A stretch of 64,000 bases of DNA from Aromatoleum bremense (GTDB lineage Bacteria > Pseudomonadota > Gammaproteobacteria > Burkholderiales > Rhodocyclaceae), in NCBI RefSeq assembly GCF_017894365.1, contig NZ_CP059467.1, positions 3,782,001-3,846,000 of the forward strand, in the 5' to 3' direction. A program made the position numbers and the translations under genes. The notes beneath the pieces were generated by a model that saw nothing but the letters and a program-made list of their open reading frames with translations, was not told the DNA's origin and searched no databases. Shown here piece after piece: positions 50,703-59,912 of the stretch (its first letter is position 1; each line of letters opens with the position of its first letter).

Positions 50703-53063
50703 GTGATCCAGCCACCAAGAACCCTACCAACGACGGCAGGCAGGAACGCTTTGCGGGACGATTCCGGTATCCGCGCAAGATCCGTTCTGTCGATGACGAC
50801 ATGCTCGCAGCTCGCATTGGCCGCTGCGATGATGGCAGGCGGCAGCGCCGAGGCGCAGAACCGGATGCCGCCGCAGGCGGCGGATGCGACGCTCGAGCCG
50901 GTGGAGATCATCGGCACGACGTTGTTGCCCGGTATCGGCCTGCCGCGTGAGCAGATTCCGGCCAATGTGCAGACGATGCCCGCGCAGAGCTTGCGCGAAG
51001 CGGGCGGGGTTTCGCTCGCCGAGAGTCTGCAGCGCCGGCTGCCGAGCATCAACGTGAATGAGATGCAGGGCAACCCCTACCAGGCGGACCTGAACTACCG
51101 CGGCTTTTCGGCGTCGCCGCTGCTCGGTACGCCGCAGGGGCTGTCGGTGTTCCTCGACGGCGTGCGCGTGAATGAACCGTTCGGCGACGTCGTGAACTGG
51201 GACCTCATCCCGCGCTCGGCGATCGCGTCGATGACGCTGGTGCCCGGCTCGAATCCGCTCTACGGCCTGAATACGCTGGGTGGAGCCCTGGCGCTCGAGA
51301 CCAAGCGCGGCGACACCCATCCGGGCGGTGAGTTCGAGGTGTACGGCGGCTCGTTCGGCCGTCGCGGCGGTGTGATTCAACACGGCGGCACGCGCAACGA
51401 AGCGTCATGGTTCCTGGCCGCCGAAGGGCTCAAGGAGGACGGCTGGCGCGACCACTCGCCGACCGATGTCGGCCAGGTCTTCGGCAAGTTCGGCTGGACC
51501 GCCGGCGTGACGGACCTCGCGCTCACGCTCGCCCACGCCCGCACCGATCTCGTCGGCAACGGCGTCGTGCCCGAGAGCCTCCTGCGCGCCGAGGGGCGCG
51601 AGGCCGTCTTCACCCATCCGGACCAGACACGCAATCGCGGCACGCTGCTGGCGTTGTCCGGCAGCCACTGGCTCAACGACAGTGACCAGCTTTCCGGTAC
51701 GGCCTACGTGCGGCGCACGCACACTCGTACCTTGAACGGCGATCTCGAAGACGATTTCGAGATCGGCGACGACGAGAACGGCGCGCTCAACCGCACCGCG
51801 ACGCGCCAGAATGCCGCAGGCGTCGCACTGCAGGGAAGCCGCATCGCCGGTGCGCACCAGTTCGCGCTCGGCGTGTCGCACGACCGTGGCCGCAGCAACT
51901 TCCGCCAGACCGAGCAGGAAGGGGAACTCGACGGCAGCCGCGGCGTCCTGGCCACCGACGACGAGGAAGAGGTCAATGAACTGCTCGGCCGCACGCGCAC
52001 CACGAGCATTTACGTCACCGACAGCGTCGCACTGACGCCTGCGGTGCAGATGACCGGTTCGCTGCGTTACAACCACACTCGTGTCATCAGCGACGATCGC
52101 CTGCGTCCGAACGCGCCGGACAATCTCGATGGCGATTTCACGTACCGCAAATTGAACCCCGCGCTGGGTTTCACCTGGCAGCTGAGTCCGAATCTCACGG
52201 GGTATGGCGGTTTCAGCCAGGGCAACCGGGCTCCGTCGCCGATCGAACTCGGTTGTGCCGATCCGGAAAACGCCTGCAGCCTGCCCAACGCGATGGCGGC
52301 CGACCCCTTCCTCGAACAGGTTGTGACGCGCACTTTCGAACTCGGCCTGCGTGGCCGGCTGTCGGATGATATTCGCTGGAACGCCGGCGCGTTCCGCAGC
52401 ACCAACTATGACGACATCCTCTTCGTCGGCACTGGCGGCAGCCTCGGCTACTTCACGAACTTCGGCAAGACGCGACGCGACGGCATCGAGCTGGGACTGG
52501 GCGGCGAAACCGGCTCGCTGGACTGGCAGCTGCACTACAATTATCTGCGCGCCGTGTTCCGCTCTTCGGCCTGCGTGCTGGCCGAAAACAACAGCACCGC
52601 AGGCCGGGGCGGCTGCGGCGAGGACGAGATCCGCGTCTCCAGCGGCGACCGCCTGCCGGGGCTGCCAGCGCACAGCCTCAAAGTGGCGCTGTCCTGGCGC
52701 GCCACCGCGGCGCTGCGCGTCGGAGCCGACATGGTGGCCTATTCCAGGCAGTACGCACGTGGCAACGAGAACAACGCGCATCGCGCCGGCGACGAGTTCG
52801 GCGGGCGCGGCAGGGTGCCCGGCTACGCCCTGTTCAACATGAGCGCCGACTACCGGCTGAGCGGCGGCTGGATGCTGTTCGGCCGCATCGACAACGTCTT
52901 CGACAAGCGCTACGCGACGGGCGGCGTACTGGCCGAGAATCCCTTCGTTGGCCCCGACAGCGCTTTCGTAGCGGATCCGGACGCGTGGCGCAGCGAACAG
53001 GCCGTGGCCCCCGGTGCGCCGCGCGCCGCGTGGATCGGCCTGCGTTATCGGTGGGGAAGCTGA
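50703..53063 (+). CDS. TonB-dependent outer-membrane receptor, substrate unknown
   Basis: About 750-790 residues. The signal peptide (SMTTCSQLALAAAMMAGGSAEA) starts near 50793; the real start could be GTG 50703, TTG 50751 or ATG 50793, none with a strong ribosome site. Plug domain with VEIIGTT, SLAESLQRRLPSINVNEMQGNPYQADLNYRGF and GVRVNEPFGDVVNWDLIP; barrel ending IGLRYRWGS. A pair of Cys in GCADPENACSL and another in SACVL…GGCGED may form external disulfides. It lies in the PQQ region behind its own sigma-54 promoter. A lanthanide chelate or a PQQ-related ligand would fit but is a guess. Confidence 0.82.
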   Translation: MIQPPRTLPTTAGRNALRDDSGIRARSVLSMTTCSQLALAAAMMAGGSAEAQNRMPPQAADATLEPVEIIGTTLLPGIGLPREQIPANVQTMPAQSLREAGGVSLAESLQRRLPSINVNEMQGNPYQADLNYRGFSASPLLGTPQGLSVFLDGVRVNEPFGDVVNWDLIPRSAIASMTLVPGSNPLYGLNTLGGALALETKRGDTHPGGEFEVYGGSFGRRGGVIQHGGTRNEASWFLAAEGLKEDGWRDHSPTDVGQVFGKFGWTAGVTDLALTLAHARTDLVGNGVVPESLLRAEGREAVFTHPDQTRNRGTLLALSGSHWLNDSDQLSGTAYVRRTHTRTLNGDLEDDFEIGDDENGALNRTATRQNAAGVALQGSRIAGAHQFALGVSHDRGRSNFRQTEQEGELDGSRGVLATDDEEEVNELLGRTRTTSIYVTDSVALTPAVQMTGSLRYNHTRVISDDRLRPNAPDNLDGDFTYRKLNPALGFTWQLSPNLTGYGGFSQGNRAPSPIELGCADPENACSLPNAMAADPFLEQVVTRTFELGLRGRLSDDIRWNAGAFRSTNYDDILFVGTGGSLGYFTNFGKTRRDGIELGLGGETGSLDWQLHYNYLRAVFRSSACVLAENNSTAGRGGCGEDEIRVSSGDRLPGLPAHSLKVALSWRATAALRVGADMVAYSRQYARGNENNAHRAGDEFGGRGRVPGYALFNMSADYRLSGGWMLFGRIDNVFDKRYATGGVLAENPFVGPDSAFVADPDAWRSEQAVAPGAPRAAWIGLRYRWGS

Positions 53064-53445
53064 CGCGTGTGCCTGGGATGAAGCGGGTCGTCCGCTCTGC
53101 AGGACGGGAACGAACTGCCGGGGCAGGGTCGTGAGCCGCTGATCGCGGCGGCCGCGAGTGCCTGCCCGCCCGCGCGGGTGTTCCTGCAGCTGTTCCAACT
53201 TGCAACATTTCTGTTGCGGCAATTCGCGCCGCGATGTGTCGAAGCGGATCACATGTTGCTGCGAAATGCAGTAAATGAACGCTAAAAACTCCTAAAAGCC
53301 ATCAATTCAACAATCACAAGACACTTGGCCCAAGCCTTGCGAAGAGCATGCAGGCGCGCTTGAACGCGTGGCCGAAATGCGCCGGCTGCCGATAGGGGCG
53401 GACCGCGACATGAACAAGGCAAAGAACGAGGCCAAGGAGGAAACT
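53064..53445. other. Porin gene control region
   Basis: 382 bp. It has an imperfect inverted repeat TTGCAACA-TTTC-TGTTGCGG at 53200-53219 and a further TGTTGC at 53254-53259, then a sigma-54 promoter at 53326-53341. The repeats may bind the activator. They differ from the TGCTCC/CGGAAC motif, so a different activator is possible. Confidence 0.45.
53326..53341 (+). promoter_or_regulatory. Sigma-54 promoter of the porin gene
   Basis: TGGCCCAAGCCTTGCG fits the consensus at all but two fixed positions, GG-N10-GC kept, 105 bp before the ATG. Confidence 0.65.
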
Positions 53446-54624
53446 ATGAATACCGGATTGAAAATGGCAGCGTCGGGTCGCATCGTGCTCGTCACCGCAA
53501 TGTGTGCGGCGGCCGTCGGGCAGGCGCAGGCGGTGAGCTTCACGCAAGGCGACGCGACGCTCGACATCAACGGCACGATCAACGGCTTCTATGCGCACCG
53601 CACGCAGGAAGTCGGCGACGTCAAGACGAAGGACTCGGCACTGACAAACGGCCTGCTGCCCGGCTGGATCAACTTCGTGTTCACGACCAAGGTCGAAGGT
53701 CTCGACATCAAGGCCCACGTCGGCTTCGCACCCGGGATCAACGACAAGTCCGACGTCGTCGGCCTGCCGAGCGACCCGTCCTGCGGCGGCGATCGCGGCT
53801 GCGACAGCCCGTTCTCGCAGATCGATACTCGTAACCTGTACTTCCAGTTCGGCTCGAGCGACTGGGGCACGGTGAAGCTCGGCCGCGACATCGGCCTGTT
53901 CGGCCAGAAAATCATCCTCGCCGACATGACGCTGCTCGGGGTCGGCGGCAACAGCTACGCCGCGACGCCGTTCAACACCACCTTCGGCATGATCGGCCAC
54001 GGCTACATGTACACCGGCTTCCAGCCGCAGATCACCTACACGACGCCGACGATGGGCGGCTTTTCGGCGTCCGCCGGCATCTTCGACCCGAACCGCTTTG
54101 CCGGCGACGAGACCGAGGAACCGGGCTTCCAGGCGATGCTGAACTACGACTGGAAAGCGGGCGACACGACGAGCGGGTCGGTGTGGGCGGGCGGGGTCCA
54201 CCAGACGACCAGCGGCGACGGCAGCTTCGATGCCAGGGGTCTCGAACTCGGCGCGAAGCTCGGATTCGGCAATTTCGAGGCGGTCGCGTACGGCTTCGAC
54301 GGCAAGGGGCTGGGCCTGTCGACGGTCGGCGCATTGTTTTTCTCGCCGTTCGAGGAGACCAAGGGCAGGGGCTATTTCGTGCAGGGGACGTACAAGTTCG
54401 GCAAGACGAAGGTCGGCCTGAACTATGGCGAGAACCGCGACAAGGACGGGCTGCTGACGGAAACCAACAAGTTCCGCTCGGCGACGTTCGGCGTCTATCA
54501 CAGCCTCAACAAGTACGTCACCCTGGTCGGCGAGTACAACCGCGAAAAAGGCACCGGCGCCGATCTCTTCCCCGGCGACCTGGAGACGCGCACGATTTCG
54601 CTCGGCGGCATCCTGTTCTTCTGA
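53446..54624 (+). CDS. Outer-membrane porin
   Basis: A 392-residue porin. Signal peptide MNTGLKMAASGRIVLVTAMCAAAVGQAQA; the mature barrel begins VSFTQGDATLDINGTINGFYAH and ends TRTISLGGILFF, the C-terminal Phe being the outer-membrane insertion signal. One external loop has a Cys pair (SCGGDRGCDS). ATG at 53446 after AAGGAGG. It follows a sigma-54 promoter, so it may let alcohol substrates in as part of the locus. A hairpin terminator follows. Confidence 0.85.
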   Translation: MNTGLKMAASGRIVLVTAMCAAAVGQAQAVSFTQGDATLDINGTINGFYAHRTQEVGDVKTKDSALTNGLLPGWINFVFTTKVEGLDIKAHVGFAPGINDKSDVVGLPSDPSCGGDRGCDSPFSQIDTRNLYFQFGSSDWGTVKLGRDIGLFGQKIILADMTLLGVGGNSYAATPFNTTFGMIGHGYMYTGFQPQITYTTPTMGGFSASAGIFDPNRFAGDETEEPGFQAMLNYDWKAGDTTSGSVWAGGVHQTTSGDGSFDARGLELGAKLGFGNFEAVAYGFDGKGLGLSTVGALFFSPFEETKGRGYFVQGTYKFGKTKVGLNYGENRDKDGLLTETNKFRSATFGVYHSLNKYVTLVGEYNREKGTGADLFPGDLETRTISLGGILFF

Positions 54625-54638
54625 TCGCGTAATTGCCC

Positions 54639-54670
54639 GCGCCCGGACGGGAAAGTTCCCGTCCGGGCGC
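54639..54670 (+). terminator. Hairpin terminator after the porin gene
   Basis: GCGCCCGGACGGGAA (54639-54653) and TTCCCGTCCGGGCGC (54656-54670) are perfect inverse copies. A short T run (TGTTTT) follows after 14 nt. The very strong stem suggests termination. Confidence 0.65.
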
Positions 54671-54817
54671 GCCTTGCAGAGTGTTTTCCCGTAACAGCAG
54701 GAAACGGTAGCGCGGCTACCCGCTTATTCGTAGATACTTTCGCCTTCCAGAATAAATGCCCCGGACCGGGTGCGAGCGCCTGGCGGTTGGGCCAACGAGA
54801 AGGGAAGAGCATCTGCA

Positions 54818-56161
54818 ATGGATAACGGACTGACCAATGCGCAATGGTTCCTGCTGGTCGGCGGGCTGCTGCTCGTCAGGGGCCTCACCTCGTCGATGAT
54901 CCGGCGTCTGCCGGTGACAGCGGCGATCATCTATCTCGCCGTCGGCCTGATCGTGGGCCCGACGGTGCTGAACCTGTTCCACTTCAATCCGCTCAAGGAA
55001 TCGGCGCTGCTCGAAGTCCTGACCGAAGCGGCGGTGCTGATCTCGCTCTATGCGGCGGGCGTCAAGATGCCGGTGCCGGTGAGCCTCGCGCGGTGGCGGG
55101 CGCCGATCCTGCTGGCATTCGCATCGATGGCCGTGACCGTGGGTCTGGTCGCGGCGTTCGGACATTACATACTCGGGCTGCCGCTGGGCGCAGCGGTGCT
55201 GCTCGGCGCGATCCTCGCTCCGACCGATCCGGTGCTCGCAACCGATGTGCAGACGCGCCACCCGGGCGACCGGGACCGGCTGCGCTTCACGCTGACCTGC
55301 GAGGCGGGGATGAATGACGGCAGCGCGTTTCCGTTCGTGATGCTCGGCCTCGGCTTGCTCGGTCTGCACGAGCTGGGCGAGTTCGGGCTGCGCTGGGCGC
55401 TCGTCGACGTGGTGTGGGCGACTGTAGCGGGGCTCGCGATCGGCGTCGCGTGCGGCATGACGATGGCGCATGTGGTGGATCGCCTGCGCCGCGCTGGCGC
55501 GGCCCACGGTCTGCTCGACGATTTTGTCGGCCTCGGGCTCATCGGCATCGTGTATGGCTTGAGCGTCATGACGAGCGCGTGGGGGTTCCTCGCGGTGTTC
55601 TTCGCCGCCGTCGCATTGCGGCAGACCGAACGCAAGCTCGCGGGTGGCGCGCCCGACAAGGCCGACCGGCTGCAGACGGGAGAGGGGGGTGTGCATGCTG
55701 CGCGGGTTCATGAGGCGCCGACCGTCAGCGAGGGGTCGCTGATCTTCAAGGAGCATCTCGAGCGCCTCTCCGAACTGCTGCTGATCCTGCTCATCGGCGG
55801 CACGCTGTTCGTCGATTCGTGGAGCTGGCGTGCGGTCGGGATGGCGCTGTTCCTGTTCCTCGTGGCGCGCCCGGTGAGCGTGATGATCGGCCTGATCGGC
55901 ACGCGCACACCGTGGCGCATCCGCGGGCTGGCCGGCTGGTTCGGCGTGCGCGGCATCGGGTCGCTGTATTACCTGATGTACGCGATCCAGCACGGCCTGC
56001 CGAAAGATGTCGCGCTGGAGCTGATCCACATGACGCTGATCGTCGTGACGCTGTCGGTGATTTTCCACGGCACCAGCGTCAAGCCGTTGATGGAGCGTTT
56101 CTGGACAGGGGGACGGTCGGCAGCGCTCGACACGCACCGGCGCGGTGCCGGGGCCGGGTGA
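54818..56161 (+). CDS. Cation/proton antiporter, CPA1 family
   Basis: A 447-residue inner-membrane protein with about 12 helices. Conserved features: LPVTAAIIYLAVGLIVGP, the GAILAPTDPVLATDVQT motif and GMNDGSAFPFVMLGLGL (the Asn-Asp site that binds the cation), and GVRGIGSLYYLMYAI near the end. This is the Na+(K+)/H+ exchanger type. A cytosolic insert of about 50 residues (KLAGGAPDKADRLQTGEGGVHA) lies after helix 9. ATG at 54818; an in-frame ATG at 54770 lacks a site. Confidence 0.9.
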   Translation: MDNGLTNAQWFLLVGGLLLVRGLTSSMIRRLPVTAAIIYLAVGLIVGPTVLNLFHFNPLKESALLEVLTEAAVLISLYAAGVKMPVPVSLARWRAPILLAFASMAVTVGLVAAFGHYILGLPLGAAVLLGAILAPTDPVLATDVQTRHPGDRDRLRFTLTCEAGMNDGSAFPFVMLGLGLLGLHELGEFGLRWALVDVVWATVAGLAIGVACGMTMAHVVDRLRRAGAAHGLLDDFVGLGLIGIVYGLSVMTSAWGFLAVFFAAVALRQTERKLAGGAPDKADRLQTGEGGVHAARVHEAPTVSEGSLIFKEHLERLSELLLILLIGGTLFVDSWSWRAVGMALFLFLVARPVSVMIGLIGTRTPWRIRGLAGWFGVRGIGSLYYLMYAIQHGLPKDVALELIHMTLIVVTLSVIFHGTSVKPLMERFWTGGRSAALDTHRRGAGAG

Positions 56162-56174
56162 TTCAGCAGGTGAT

Positions 56175-56819
56175 TCAGGACTTGCGCCACACGGTCGCGA
56201 GCCACGGTTGCTGGTCGCGCGGCAGGCCGGGCGGCCGGTAGTAATGCTCGATCTCGGTGAAGCCCGCGGCGCCGACATGGGCGCGCCAGGCTTCGAGGTC
56301 GTGGAAACAGCCGTAGCGCTCGCCGTTGAAGCCTTCCTCGTTGTTGCCGCGCGGATTCGACGAGAACAGTACGCCACGCGGCTTCAGCGTGGCGTGCAGC
56401 TTGCGCAGCACCTCGGGCAGCACTGCGCTCGGGACGTGGAACAGCGAGGCGTTCGCGAACACGCCGTCGAAGCGGCCCGCGGGCAGATCCAGCGCGAGGA
56501 AGTCCTGGTGCAGCACTTCGCACGCCGAATAGGCCCGCGCCATCGCCACGAACTCCTTCGTGCCGTCGAGGCCGACGGCTTCGTGGCCGAGCAGACGCAG
56601 GCGCAGCAGATCGCGCCCCGGTCCGCAGCCGAAATCGAGGATCGAATACGGCGGCTCGCCTTCGATCGCGTTCAGCAGCGCAGCCAGGTTCTGGCTGACG
56701 TCGTGATCGCGCGTGCCCGACCAGTACGCTGCGGCGTTACGCTCGTAATGCGCGAGCGTCCGTGCCGTCGCCTGGGGCAGCGCGGGCGCGCTGCGAGAGG
56801 GCTTCTCCGGGTTGCTCAT
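56175..56819 (-). CDS. Class I SAM-dependent methyltransferase
   Basis: A 214-residue cytoplasmic enzyme. SAM-binding motif I ILDFGCGPGRDLLRL, acidic motif VGLDGTKEF, and DGVFANASLFHVP as motif IV. The N-terminus includes RTLAHYERNAAAYWSGTRDHD, found in the family with methyltransferase domain 11/25. The target is unknown. It starts 16 bp after the small gene upstream, likely one operon. Confidence 0.88.
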   Translation of the reverse strand: MSNPEKPSRSAPALPQATARTLAHYERNAAAYWSGTRDHDVSQNLAALLNAIEGEPPYSILDFGCGPGRDLLRLRLLGHEAVGLDGTKEFVAMARAYSACEVLHQDFLALDLPAGRFDGVFANASLFHVPSAVLPEVLRKLHATLKPRGVLFSSNPRGNNEEGFNGERYGCFHDLEAWRAHVGAAGFTEIEHYYRPPGLPRDQQPWLATVWRKS

Positions 56820-56835
56820 TGCCGCCGCTTCCGCC

Positions 56836-57033
56836 TCAACGATACTTCCGGTACACCGCCGCGGCGTCCTGGTGCGCGCGATCCAGCGTGCACAGCGACG
56901 GATCGTCGTCGTGCCCGCTGAAGAAATCGTCGGCTTGCGCGCGCATCGTCATGCGGATCGCCTCGTCGTCTTCGACGTCGTATTTCTCGGTGATCAGCGT
57001 CGTGACTTCGTCCAGGTGTTCTTCGTAGGTCAT
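56836..57033 (-). CDS. Small conserved hypothetical protein
   Basis: Sixty-five residues, acidic (MTYEEHLDEVTTLITEKYDVEDDEAIRM to DAAAVYRKYR), all-helical in look. Proteins like it are widespread in beta-proteobacteria; function unknown. It lies between the MBL hydrolase (25 bp upstream) and methyltransferase (16 bp downstream) on the same strand. Confidence 0.7.
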   Translation of the reverse strand: MTYEEHLDEVTTLITEKYDVEDDEAIRMTMRAQADDFFSGHDDDPSLCTLDRAHQDAAAVYRKYR

Positions 57034-57058
57034 TTCGCGTTTCCCCTATCGGGCGACA

Positions 57059-58039
57059 TCACTGCGAGGCCGGCGGCAACGGCGCGAACTCGGCCGGAAT
57101 CCAGCTGTAGATGCCTTTGCCGTCGGCACGCACGTAGCCGATGCCGGGGAACGGCAGGTGCATGCCTGCGACCAGCGTCTTCGTCGCCGCCATCGAATAC
57201 ATCAGGCTCTTCCTCGTCGCCACCGCCTGCGCCTTGTCGACGTCGAACTCGAACGCGACCTCGGGCCGGGCGAACTGCACCGCGTGCGAATGTACGACAT
57301 CGCCCCAGATCAGCAGCTTCTCACCATTGGACTCGACCGCGTACGCGGTGTGCCCGGGCGTGTGGCCATATGCCTTCACGGCGCGGATGCCGGGGACCAC
57401 TTCGCTGCCTTCGGCGAAGGTTTTCCATTGCCCGCGGGCCTGGTAGGGCGCGGCGGCGTCGACGGCCATCTTGAAGAACGGCTGTATCTCGGCGGGCGCC
57501 TGCGTGGCCATTTGCTGTGACAGCCAGAAGTCGTTGTCGGTCTGCGCCACATGGATGGTCGCGTTCGGAAACACCATCTGGCCGGCGGAATCCCCGAGGC
57601 CGCCGATGTGGTCGCCATGCAGGTGCGTGACGATCACGGTGTCGACCTGGGCTGGATCGTAGCCGGCCGCGCGCATGTTGCCGACGATGTGGCCGAGCCC
57701 CGGCCCGAACAGCTTCGCGGCGCCGGCATCGACGAGCACCAGGTTGCTGCCGGTGTTGATCAGGTAGGCGTTCACCGCGGTCTGCATCTTCGGCCCCTCG
57801 ACGAACATCCGCGACAGCAGCCGCTCGAGCTCCTGTTCCTTCACGTTCTTCAGCAGCTTCGAGTCGAGTTCGATCGCGCCGTCATAGAGCGCGGTGATCT
57901 CGAACTGCCCGAGCATCGTGCGGTAGTAGCCCGGCACCTGTGTCTTGACCATCGGCGCCTCGGCCTGCGCGGGCGCGACCGGCGCGAGGACGGCGAGCGT
58001 GCCGCAAAAAGCAAGCATCCACTTGAGGTTTTTTTTCAT
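57059..58039 (-). CDS. Exported metallo-beta-lactamase-fold hydrolase
   Basis: A 326-residue periplasmic hydrolase. Signal peptide MKKNLKWMLAFCGTLAVLAPVAPAQA. Zinc site THLHGDHIGG (HxHxDH), then YGHTPGHTAYAV (His), IWGDVVHSHAV (Asp) and a late His in AGMHLPFPG. The whole dinuclear site is thus complete. Relatives hydrolyse lactones or other esters. ATG at 58039; an A-rich leader follows EttA on the same strand. Confidence 0.88.
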   Translation of the reverse strand: MKKNLKWMLAFCGTLAVLAPVAPAQAEAPMVKTQVPGYYRTMLGQFEITALYDGAIELDSKLLKNVKEQELERLLSRMFVEGPKMQTAVNAYLINTGSNLVLVDAGAAKLFGPGLGHIVGNMRAAGYDPAQVDTVIVTHLHGDHIGGLGDSAGQMVFPNATIHVAQTDNDFWLSQQMATQAPAEIQPFFKMAVDAAAPYQARGQWKTFAEGSEVVPGIRAVKAYGHTPGHTAYAVESNGEKLLIWGDVVHSHAVQFARPEVAFEFDVDKAQAVATRKSLMYSMAATKTLVAGMHLPFPGIGYVRADGKGIYSWIPAEFAPLPPASQ

Positions 58040-58066
58040 CTTGTATGGCTCCCGGTGATAAATCGT

Positions 58067-59731
58067 TCAGCGGCTGATCGGCTTGTAGCGGATGCGCTTC
58101 GGCTTCGCGCCTTCCTCGCCGAGGCGCTTCTTCTTGTCGTCTTCGTATTCCTGGTAGTTGCCGGCGAAGAACGTCCATTGCGAGTCGCCTTCGGCCGACA
58201 GGATGTGCGTGCAGATGCGGTCGAGGAACCAGCGGTCGTGGGAAATGACGAGCGCGCAGCCGGCGAATTCGAGCAGTGCGTCTTCGAGGGCGCGCAAGGT
58301 CTCGACGTCGAGGTCGTTGGACGGTTCGTCGAGCAGCAGCACGTTGCCGCCGGCGATCAGCGTCTTCGCGAGGTGGAGCCGCCCGCGCTCGCCGCCCGAG
58401 AGGTTGCCGACGATCTTCTGCTGGTCGCCGCCCTTGAAGTTGAAGCGGCCGATGTAGGCGCGGCTGGGCATTTCGAAGCGGCCGACGGTGAGCACGTCGG
58501 CGCCGTCCGAGATCGCTTCGAACACCGTCTTGTCGTTGGCGAGGCCTTCGCGGGTCTGGTCGACAGCGGCGATCTTGACGCTCGGGCCGACGACGACTTC
58601 GCCGGCGTCCGGCTTGTCACGGCCTTCGATCATCTTGAACAGCGTCGACTTGCCGGCGCCGTTAGGGCCGATGACGCCGACGATCGCGCCGGGCGGGATG
58701 CTGAAGCTGACGTTGTCCATCAGCAGCTTGTCGCCGAACGCTTTCGATACGTCGTTGAATTCGATGACCTTGCTGCCCAGGCGCTCGCCGGGCGGAATGA
58801 ATATTTCCTGGGTCTCGTTGCGCTTCTGGTATTCGACGGTGGTCATTTCCTCGTAGCGCGCGAGTCGCGCCTTCGATTTGGCCTGGCGCGCCTTCGGGTT
58901 CGAGCGCGCCCATTCCAGTTCCGTCTTCATCGCCTTCTGGTGGGCGGCTTCCTGCTTGCTTTCCTGCGCCAGGCGCTCGCCTTTCTGCTCGAGCCAGCTC
59001 GAGTAGTTGCCTTTCCACGGGATGCCGTGGCCGCGGTCGAGTTCGAGGATCCATTCGGCTGCGTTGTCGAGGAAATAGCGGTCGTGCGTGACGGCGACGA
59101 CGGTGCCGGGGAAGCGCGTCAGGAACTGTTCGAGCCACTCGACCGATTCGGCGTCCAAGTGGTTCGTCGGTTCGTCGAGCAGCAGCATGTCGGGGCGCGA
59201 CAGCAGCAGCTTGCACAGCGCGACGCGGCGCTTCTCGCCGCCGGAGAGGTGGCCGATGACGGCATCCCACGGCGGCAGGCGCAGTGCGTCGGCAGCGATT
59301 TCCATCTGCGTCTCGATGTCGGCGCCGGCGGTCGCGAGGATGTTCTCGTACTTCGCCTGCTCTTCGGCGAGCTTGTCGAAGTCGGCGTCGGGTTCGGCGT
59401 ACGCGGCGTAGATCGCGTCGAGCTTGTGGCGCGCTTCGAGGATTTCGCCGAGGCCGGATTCGACTTCTTCCTTCACCGTCTTCGCCGCGTCGAGCTGCGG
59501 TTCCTGCGGCAGGTAGCCGAGGCGGATGCCCGGCAGGTGCTGCACCTCGCCGTCGTATTCCTTGTCGACGCCGGCCATGATGCGCAGCACCGTGGACTTG
59601 CCGGAACCGTTCAGGCCGAGCAGGCCGATTTTCGCGCCGGGAAAGAACGAGAGAGAAATATCCTTGATGATCTGCCGTTTCGGCGGCACGATCTTGCTCA
59701 CGCGGAGCATCGACATTACGTATTGGGCCAT
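58067..59731 (-). CDS. ettA: Energy-dependent translational throttle protein EttA (ABC-F)
   Basis: A 554-residue cytoplasmic ABC-F protein that binds the ribosome E site and gates the first translation steps by energy status. Two ATPase domains: GLNGSGKST, LSGGEKRRVAL and LLLDEPTNHLD in the first, GPNGAGKST, LSGGERGRLHL and LLLDEPSNDLD in the second. Between them lies the P-site tRNA-interaction linker (about 240-300, KGNYSSWLEQKGERL to SNPKARQAKSKARLARYEEM). Length matches the E. coli protein. ATG at 59731. Confidence 0.97.
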   Translation of the reverse strand: MAQYVMSMLRVSKIVPPKRQIIKDISLSFFPGAKIGLLGLNGSGKSTVLRIMAGVDKEYDGEVQHLPGIRLGYLPQEPQLDAAKTVKEEVESGLGEILEARHKLDAIYAAYAEPDADFDKLAEEQAKYENILATAGADIETQMEIAADALRLPPWDAVIGHLSGGEKRRVALCKLLLSRPDMLLLDEPTNHLDAESVEWLEQFLTRFPGTVVAVTHDRYFLDNAAEWILELDRGHGIPWKGNYSSWLEQKGERLAQESKQEAAHQKAMKTELEWARSNPKARQAKSKARLARYEEMTTVEYQKRNETQEIFIPPGERLGSKVIEFNDVSKAFGDKLLMDNVSFSIPPGAIVGVIGPNGAGKSTLFKMIEGRDKPDAGEVVVGPSVKIAAVDQTREGLANDKTVFEAISDGADVLTVGRFEMPSRAYIGRFNFKGGDQQKIVGNLSGGERGRLHLAKTLIAGGNVLLLDEPSNDLDVETLRALEDALLEFAGCALVISHDRWFLDRICTHILSAEGDSQWTFFAGNYQEYEDDKKKRLGEEGAKPKRIRYKPISR

Positions 59732-59912
59732 GGGCGTGGGTCCGGGCAAACAGGAATGGTAAGACCGCGAAGGATACCGCAAGGCCGTATCGCGTTGCTC
59801 CTCCGGCACAGCCCAGGCCCGACCTCGCGACGATGCGCAGATGAGCGTGTCTAATTTTCGAGGCTCCTTCGGCCGGAGCGCGGCCCGGTCGTGAACATGA
59901 CGAGGAGCAAGC

